The notes under the pieces: generated by a model | Told to the model about the DNA's origin: nothing | The model's database searches: none | The model's input: only the letters and a program-made list of their open reading frames with translations | Shown here: piece by piece, positions 6,121-10,938 of the stretch | Layout: every line of letters starts with the position of its first letter | Position numbering within the stretch: the stretch's first letter is position 1 | Made by a program: the position numbers and the translations under genes | Assembly (NCBI GenBank): GCA_937870805.1 | Contig: CALMZT010001287.1 | Coordinates: 1 to 10,938 of the forward strand | Direction of reading: 5' to 3' | Source of the DNA: an uncultured Chloroflexota bacterium | Lineage (GTDB): Bacteria > Chloroflexota > Anaerolineae > Aggregatilineales > Phototrophicaceae | DNA: 10,938 nucleotides

Positions 6121-6864
6121 TTATTGGTCGGCAGCGTCGTCGGCGTGATGTCCGTTGGTGCTGAACGTCTTACCATCGAGCGATGGGCTGCTGGTGAGCA
6201 TCAGCGGTTCGACTTCCATGCCGTCGTCCTCCATTTCGACGGCATCACTTTCATCGTCCTGAATGGCTTCCGCTGTATCCACAGCGCCGCCGACCTGCAC
6301 GAAATCTTCCAGCGTGAACAGGCTCATCTCACGCTCGGACAGGTGCTTCATCTTCTTCATCGTGACATACACATCGTTGATGCGGATAGGCGACTGACCA
6401 TCCCACAGCTTGCCGTCGATGAGCTTCCCGGCAATCAACACCGCCTGACGGTAAGCCGCTGCATCGGTTTCCCCGCCGATGATCTTGAGATGGCTGATCT
6501 TGACCGCCAGCGTTCCCTTCTTGATCGGGATGTCGATAGTTGGTTCTTCTGCCACGACAGGCTTTTGTTCGTTTTTCGCCTTCGCTTTTGGCTCGGACTT
6601 CGGCGTGGCTTTCGGCGCTTCGGGGATGACGGGTGGTTCGGCTTCGACAGCGGCAAGTGCGATGTATGCCTCCTTGATCGCTGTCGTCATGTCATCCACC
6701 ACGATGTAGGTGAACTGCCGGACGTGCGCCAGATCGCCGCGTTGAATCAGCAGGGTCGCGGTGGCGCGTTCCAGCGGAATACCACCCTCTGATGGTGTGG
6801 GCAGTGTCAGCGTGATGATGGTCGGTGGTGGAGCCTGTTTGGTACTCTGTTTCTTGTCGGACAT
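6121..6864 (-). CDS. Unknown three-part protein of the PRTRC/replication operon
   Basis: I do not recognise a named family with confidence. The 247-residue protein has three parts. Residues about 15-75 form a compact domain including LLIQRGDLAHVRQFTY and an Ala-rich helix. Residues about 75-108 are a Pro/Ala/Lys/Glu-rich flexible linker. Residues about 108-200 form a second domain with several strands and KMKHLSEREMSLFTLEDF. The last 45 residues are strongly acidic and Ser/Asp-rich. No signal peptide or membrane segment is visible. The start has AAGGA nine bases upstream. It sits 21 bases after the primase gene and before PRTRC C, so it is probably cotranscribed with both. By position it might be a PRTRC partner protein or a single-strand-binding accessory factor. 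That is inference only. Confidence 0.75.
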   Translation of the reverse strand: MSDKKQSTKQAPPPTIITLTLPTPSEGGIPLERATATLLIQRGDLAHVRQFTYIVVDDMTTAIKEAYIALAAVEAEPPVIPEAPKATPKSEPKAKAKNEQKPVVAEEPTIDIPIKKGTLAVKISHLKIIGGETDAAAYRQAVLIAGKLIDGKLWDGQSPIRINDVYVTMKKMKHLSEREMSLFTLEDFVQVGGAVDTAEAIQDDESDAVEMEDDGMEVEPLMLTSSPSLDGKTFSTNGHHADDAADQ

Positions 6865-6885
6865 GGTATGGTTTCCTTTTCTACA

Positions 6886-7815
6886 TTAGCGATATATGCC
6901 GCCGTAACTGGCAGCGTCGATACCCAGAATGGAACAGAGGTCGCTCAGCCGCAGCGTGCCATGTCGTCCATGACAGCGCCCACAGCCGATGGCGGGATTG
7001 AAGAAAAAGTGCGCGCCCGGACTATCGCGGGTATGGCCACAGGGACACAGTGCCGCCACCCAGCCACTCCGCCGCTGCTCCCGTGCCGCATAATTGCGGT
7101 ATAGGACAGCGGTGACAGCCTGAATCAACTGTGGGTTGAGGCTTCTGCCACCTGTGTGATGAGATGCTGCTACAGTAGGTCGCTTCGCCGGTGGACGGGA
7201 AGTTGTTGGAATAAATGACCGGAACTCGGACAGGGAATAGCGGCGATTTGATGTTTCGATCACATGACAGAGCGCACCGCCGCGTTCTGGTTTCGTATTG
7301 ACCGTTCCCGGCAGTCGCAGCGACTGTGCAGGTGACAGCCCATCCCCACCGAATGCGCGGGCAAGTCCCTGTAAGACCTGACGTGTCATGTTCAGGTCGG
7401 CAGTCGGCTCATCCAGCAACCAGTAGGCATGATACCCACCACCGGAATGAACAATCACCGAAGGCGGCAGCCGAGCGCCACGCAGTCCCCTCAGTGTGGT
7501 ATCAGTTGGATTGTCGATGTCGGCGTAGAACGCAGGCAGCGCAATCACTTCCGCCGCGCCGCCCCGTTTCCAGCGGGATAATCCCGGCTTTCGCAGTCCC
7601 ACCGCGAAATACGCGCCCCAGCCCATGTGGTTGGTGTCCGACAGCCGTTGCAGTGTGTCGAGCAAATCTGCCCTGTTATCCAGGGCGGTATGTCGGGAGG
7701 GGGTTGGGAACTGACCATCGGGGTGAATCACGGTGAAGGTGAGACGGGCTGATGAACGCAGTGGCGTACAACGTTCAAAGAGGATATGGAGAAACGCCAG
7801 CGTGTCGGGGTGCAT
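6886..7815 (-). CDS. RepB/AEP-type DNA primase with C-terminal zinc knuckle
   Basis: This is probably the primase of the replicon. It shows the archaeo-eukaryotic-type primase pattern seen in plasmid RepB-like proteins: FYADID (Asp99, Asp101, metal binding), SGGGYHAYW (His129, nucleotide binding) and SLRLPGTVNTK at about residues 165-175. A linker rich in Pro, Arg and Ser (about 203-225) leads to a C-terminal segment with CPCGH (257-261) and CGRCH (278-282), a CHC2-like zinc knuckle. The length is 309 residues. The start at 7813-7815 has GAGGGAG about seven bases upstream. The helicase-like gene ends only 12 bases before it, so helicase and primase are very likely cotranscribed and may work together at the origin. 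Confidence is high for a primase-type fold and moderate for function. Confidence 0.82.
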   Translation of the reverse strand: MHPDTLAFLHILFERCTPLRSSARLTFTVIHPDGQFPTPSRHTALDNRADLLDTLQRLSDTNHMGWGAYFAVGLRKPGLSRWKRGGAAEVIALPAFYADIDNPTDTTLRGLRGARLPPSVIVHSGGGYHAYWLLDEPTADLNMTRQVLQGLARAFGGDGLSPAQSLRLPGTVNTKPERGGALCHVIETSNRRYSLSEFRSFIPTTSRPPAKRPTVAASHHTGGRSLNPQLIQAVTAVLYRNYAAREQRRSGWVAALCPCGHTRDSPGAHFFFNPAIGCGRCHGRHGTLRLSDLCSILGIDAASYGGIYR

Positions 7816-7827
7816 GGGCGCACTCCC

Positions 7828-10320
7828 TCAGAATAACGCCAGTTGCAGCGGCGCGGTTTCATCCAGTCGTTCAGGTTGCTGACGTTTGGGTTGAAGCGCA
7901 TCATCCGGCACTGCCAGCAGGTCGGGCCTGCGTGTTTTGGAAGCAGCGGGTTTTCTCGACTTTGTGCTGACCATAACCGGGTGCAGCTCCACGATGTTGG
8001 TCGGACTACTGTTCAATCCCTGCTTCGCCAGCCGCATGATTTGAGCCGCCACTTCCGCTTCACAGCCGGGGAAGACAACCCGGTTGTCATGTAGCCAGTC
8101 ATCCAGACGCGCCGGATTTGCTTGCAGGAGCTTGAGTAGTTCTGCACGCAGCACGGATAACTTCTGGTCGTCGGTGATGATGTGAACCGTGTCAAGATAG
8201 TCGGAAATCATCTGTGCGAACGGCTGTAGTTCAGGGTCGGACAGAATGACTGCTGCTGTCTTCCGTTCAGGCTGTTCGGTTTCGAGTTCAGCAACCACCC
8301 CGCCGAGATGGATGGCTTCACGAATGAGTAGATCGTCATCCAGCGCCGATTGAAGTTCGACCTGAATGACTGACACAGGCGAATGAGCAGCCAGTGGTTC
8401 GCCTTCCGGTTCCGTCAATTCAACGTTCCAGTAGGCGGCATCCTCGTTGTCAAGTTCACCCTGCGCTTCCGACTTCTTAAACAGTTCGGATGGGTCAAGC
8501 AGTGCCTCGTCGCGCCCAATGGCTGCAAGCAGTGCTTCTTCCAGACCACCTTCTCCTTCGGTCAGCGCATCCAACCCGGTCAGCCCGATGTCGCCTGTCA
8601 GCAGCTTGGCAGCACGCTGTTTGCGGCTCATGAGCTGCACCGCCGTTTGTTCCATCGTCCCTTCGCAGAACAGGTAGTACGTTTTGCAGTGGGTATGGGT
8701 TTGGTTCAGGCGGTAAGATCGCCCCGCCGCCTGCATCATCGTGCCGAGATTGAACACGATTTCGTAGAAGATGAGTGTCGGTGCGAACACCAGATCCAGC
8801 CCGGTCTTCACCAGTTCAGGGTTGGAGATGACGATGTTGGTTCCCTTCGCCACTTCCGCTTCGATGACCGCTTCGCGCCGTTCGGCTTCGACGGTATTTT
8901 TGAGGATGAAGGTTCGGGCCAGGGGGACGTGCTGGCGGATGAGCGCTTCAATGCGCGGCTGGATGTCGCGGGTGGCGGTCTGGCGGATATAGATAACGCA
9001 CGGACGGTTTTGTTCCAGTTCCGAGCGCACCAGGTCGATGAGCGCCTGCTCTTTGGCGTACACACGGTCTTCACCGTAAGACGGGATGCTAGTGACGACG
9101 TGCGGCAGCTTCTCGCCCGTGATGGGGTGTTTGATATTGTGGATGACCTCGTGCGGACGGTGCGCCGCATTCACCCAGCCCATCGCCCATTGCAGGTATG
9201 CCCCCCTGAACGTCGTATCGCCTTCCCAGCGCCGTGCGATCAGGTAGTCCTTTAACTGCTGGCGGGTGCGATCATACTGCTCGTAGGTATCGGCATCCAT
9301 CTCGACAGGCAGCGCGATTTCTTCGTACTGCGGCAGTGCCTTACCCAGATCACCTAAGCTAAAGAAGATGGCATGATCCAGCACTTCCGCCACCAGCAGT
9401 GGTGAAATTCCAGGCGCTTCCTCATACGGTTTTTCATACGTTGAAGTCCCGGTAAATGCGCCGGTTTCTTTGTCATATGACGGACGTTCCTCGACGACCT
9501 GCTCACGCACACCCATGTCCGCCACCCAGCGCGACTCGGCACGCCCGCGCTGTTTGCTGTCATCCGTAGCGACGGTCTGAAAACCGCGTTCGCCGCGTGT
9601 CTTACGACTCAGGCGTGGTGCGCCGCCCCAGTTGTAGCGCTGGCGCGTGCGCGGATTGAGCGCGTATTCCAGATTGAAGATCGACGATGATCTACCGTTG
9701 AAGGGCGTTCCGGTCATCGCCAGCACCTTCTGCGCCAGCCCTGCGATGCGATTGAATGCCTGTCCGTTTCCGGTATCCCCATGCGCGCACTCGTGGACTT
9801 CATCCCAGATCAGCAGGTAAATCCGATCCGGGTAGACCCGCTTGATGTACTCGTCAATCCGATAGCGCGGGTTCTTCGTCGGGTATTTCTGTCCGGGCTT
9901 GGGCTGAGAGCCTTTATCGCGGGCTTCCTGCCACAGTGGGGTCTGGCAGACTGAACATAACCGTTTGCCGCTTTTGAGCCAGCTTTCGGATGCAGGCGAT
10001 TCGACCCCTTTCTTTTCCTGTATGACGGTGCAGCCGCAGGTCGGACACTTCGGCACGCGCTGTTTTACAAGGCGCTGGTGCGGTTCGTAACCTTCCGGCA
10101 CTGGCTGGTTGTGCCTCCACAGGGCAACCCATTCATCCCGCCAGACCACGCCGACCTCACGCCCTGCGCCCAATTTGGTCATATCGCGTTTAATCAGTCC
10201 GATCTTGGCGATCCCCGGACCCAACCGCACTGCTTTGTCCATGAAGGCTTTGACCTCTTCAGAACGCTCCAACTCAACCAAATTCAAAGGCATTTGATTT
10301 AGGGGACGTGGCGCGGGCAT
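7828..10320 (-). CDS. SNF2-type superfamily 2 helicase lacking the P-loop region
   Basis: This 830-residue protein has most SF2/SNF2 motifs but not the first. Motif II is DEVH at 173-176, motif III is TGTPFNG at 203-209, motif V is NPELVKTGLDL at about 500-510 and motif VI is QAAGRSYRLNQ at 530-540. A zinc ribbon (CPTC at 92-95, CSVC at 122-125) is inserted before motif II. The C-terminal 250 residues are acidic, then basic, and unrecognised. No GxGKT/S Walker A exists anywhere in the protein. The sequence seems to begin between motif Ia and motif II, so a few hundred N-terminal residues look missing. A stop codon lies just upstream in frame, and only about 95 bases remain before the divergent gene. 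ATM 10318-10320 has only a weak GGGAAA before it; ATG at 10293 is an alternative. It is probably a truncated replicon helicase, though a split subunit is possible. Confidence 0.8.
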   Translation of the reverse strand: MPAPRPLNQMPLNLVELERSEEVKAFMDKAVRLGPGIAKIGLIKRDMTKLGAGREVGVVWRDEWVALWRHNQPVPEGYEPHQRLVKQRVPKCPTCGCTVIQEKKGVESPASESWLKSGKRLCSVCQTPLWQEARDKGSQPKPGQKYPTKNPRYRIDEYIKRVYPDRIYLLIWDEVHECAHGDTGNGQAFNRIAGLAQKVLAMTGTPFNGRSSSIFNLEYALNPRTRQRYNWGGAPRLSRKTRGERGFQTVATDDSKQRGRAESRWVADMGVREQVVEERPSYDKETGAFTGTSTYEKPYEEAPGISPLLVAEVLDHAIFFSLGDLGKALPQYEEIALPVEMDADTYEQYDRTRQQLKDYLIARRWEGDTTFRGAYLQWAMGWVNAAHRPHEVIHNIKHPITGEKLPHVVTSIPSYGEDRVYAKEQALIDLVRSELEQNRPCVIYIRQTATRDIQPRIEALIRQHVPLARTFILKNTVEAERREAVIEAEVAKGTNIVISNPELVKTGLDLVFAPTLIFYEIVFNLGTMMQAAGRSYRLNQTHTHCKTYYLFCEGTMEQTAVQLMSRKQRAAKLLTGDIGLTGLDALTEGEGGLEEALLAAIGRDEALLDPSELFKKSEAQGELDNEDAAYWNVELTEPEGEPLAAHSPVSVIQVELQSALDDDLLIREAIHLGGVVAELETEQPERKTAAVILSDPELQPFAQMISDYLDTVHIITDDQKLSVLRAELLKLLQANPARLDDWLHDNRVVFPGCEAEVAAQIMRLAKQGLNSSPTNIVELHPVMVSTKSRKPAASKTRRPDLLAVPDDALQPKRQQPERLDETAPLQLALF

Positions 10321-10329
10321 TTTCCCGCG
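10312..10329. promoter_or_regulatory. GC hairpin over the helicase start codon
   Basis: CGCGGG (10312-10317) and CCCGCG (10324-10329) form a perfect six-base inverted repeat with a six-base loop. On the minus strand the loop is AAAATG, which contains the annotated start codon of the helicase gene. In RNA this could limit translation; in DNA it could be an operator. It may also be chance in GC-rich sequence. Confidence 0.35.
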
Positions 10330-10357
10330 TCAATCCCGCTGATTTTGTGGGTTCTTC

Positions 10358-10400
10358 AGCCGCATCTACCGATGAGGAGTAGATGGGCTGTTTTTGTTTT
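10358..10400 (+). terminator. Terminator-like hairpin just before the actin-like gene
   Basis: AGCC (10358-10361) plus CATCTAC (10363-10369) pair with GTAGATG (10379-10385) plus GGCT (10386-10389), with one bulged G and a nine-base loop. GTTTTTGTTTT follows (10390-10400). This is a strong intrinsic terminator on the plus strand. It ends only 15 bases before the start codon of the actin-like gene, and the upstream gene runs the other way, so it has no obvious gene to terminate. A leader attenuator is the most natural reading. A leftover from a lost upstream gene is the alternative. Confidence 0.7.
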
Positions 10401-10415
10401 ATGGAGGCAGATCGA

Positions 10416-10938
10416 ATGAACAGGCGCAAGCATCAGCAGCAGGTATCCGAAGCATCTCTTACATCGGGCGGCATCCTCACGGTGGGATTGGACATCGGCT
10501 ACGGTGTCACCAAAGTCGTGACGGATCAAACCGCAATTGCTTTTCCATCGGTAGCGGGTCATGCCCGTGAAATCAAGTTCCAGCAGGAGGCGCTGGCAGC
10601 CAAATATCCTGGCGACCAGTTGACGGATGAAGACGGTTCGACCTGGTTTGTCGGCGATCTGGCACTGGCGCAGCTTCCACCCGGCGAACTGCTGCGTTTG
10701 CGTGGACGCACCGCCAATGAAAAGACGATGGGCAACACCTTCCGTCTGCGGTTGGCGAAAGCGGCGATTGGCAAGCTGGCGCAGGGGGTGTCGGGGCGGG
10801 ATGTCATCCATCTGCGGTTATGCAGTGGTTTGCCGGTGGATCATATGCGGGATGCGGGTGGACTCAAACAGGCGCTTCTGGGTCAGCATCTCATCAAAAC
10901 CGATTCCGCTGAAGTCATCGCCAATGTGACCGAAGTGA
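10416..10938 (+). CDS. ParM/Alp-type actin-like segregation protein, partial
   Basis: The visible 174 codons resemble plasmid actin-like proteins that form filaments to push replicon copies apart. GLDIGYGVTKVV (about residues 24-35) is the phosphate-1 loop of the actin/Hsp70 ATPase fold. AFPSVAG follows, as in ParM and related proteins, and LRLCSGLPVDHM near 132-143 fits the conserved strand after subdomain 1B. The start is ATG 10416-10418 because GGAGG (10403-10407) is eight bases upstream; an in-frame ATG at 10401 overlaps that site and is less likely. The gene runs off the window end. It is divergent from the helicase operon. A terminator-like hairpin directly precedes it, so expression may depend on read-through. 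Confidence 0.82.
   Translation, partial: MNRRKHQQQVSEASLTSGGILTVGLDIGYGVTKVVTDQTAIAFPSVAGHAREIKFQQEALAAKYPGDQLTDEDGSTWFVGDLALAQLPPGELLRLRGRTANEKTMGNTFRLRLAKAAIGKLAQGVSGRDVIHLRLCSGLPVDHMRDAGGLKQALLGQHLIKTDSAEVIANVTEV

Noticed and set aside
6124..6792. 222-codon open frame on the plus strand
   Set aside because: It lies opposite the unknown operon gene, has no supported ribosome site and its product looks like antisense low-complexity sequence.
8383..9255. 290-codon open frame on the plus strand
   Set aside because: It is antisense to the helicase gene, whose motifs V and VI and C-terminal part are coded there; the plus-strand product has a composition typical of a shadow frame.
1..10938. tRNA or rRNA genes
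   Set aside because: No cloverleaf arms with conserved TTCGA-type loops or rRNA core sequences were noticed on either strand by eye; a dedicated tRNA scan was not possible.

Overview
The window holds two joined pieces. Positions 1 to about 5827 are a compact Tn7-like transposon. Positions 5828 to 10938 are the backbone of a plasmid or integrative element, with replication and segregation genes. The host cannot be named. The base composition is moderately GC-rich and the start sites have good Shine-Dalgarno sequences. The backbone gene set (PRTRC protein C, RepB-like primase, SNF2-type helicase, ParM-like actin) marks an extrachromosomal or integrated mobile replicon. A Chloroflexota-like or proteobacterial host is only a guess.

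Transposon (all genes on the minus strand, in the order tnsAB, tnsC, tniQ/tnsD). The first gene fuses a TnsA-type PD-(D/E)XK nuclease domain to a TnsB/TniA-type DDE transposase. It is interrupted near residue 608 by a one-base frameshift in a short G run (3806-3809), and its C-terminal third continues in another frame. tnsC follows 22 bases later behind a perfect AGGAGG. The TniQ-family gene overlaps the end of tnsC by 14 bases; its product is long, with a zinc-binding N-terminal half and a series of helix-turn-helix-like modules typical of TnsD-type target selectors. A strong intrinsic terminator (101-136) closes the operon. Related end repeats lie at about 12-97 and 5753-5827. The tnsAB-side tip reads TGTGACTT inward from 5827. 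The far tip is at or just beyond the window start. No CRISPR array, cas gene or cargo gene is visible.

Backbone (minus strand, in transcription order): a large helicase-like protein that lacks its P-loop N-terminus (7828-10320), a RepB/AEP-type primase with a C-terminal zinc knuckle (6886-7815), an unknown three-part protein (6121-6864), and the small PRTRC protein C (5852-6067). The transposon tip sits 24 bases past the stop codon of PRTRC C, with the tnsAB end nearest that gene. This is the geometry Tn7 shows downstream of glmS, so PRTRC C may be the attachment-site gene for this element. A divergent ParM/actin-like gene (10416 to the window end) starts right after a terminator-shaped hairpin that may be an attenuator.

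Together, the backbone genes look like a replication and partition module. The transposon has inserted where it would separate PRTRC C from any further genes of that operon.
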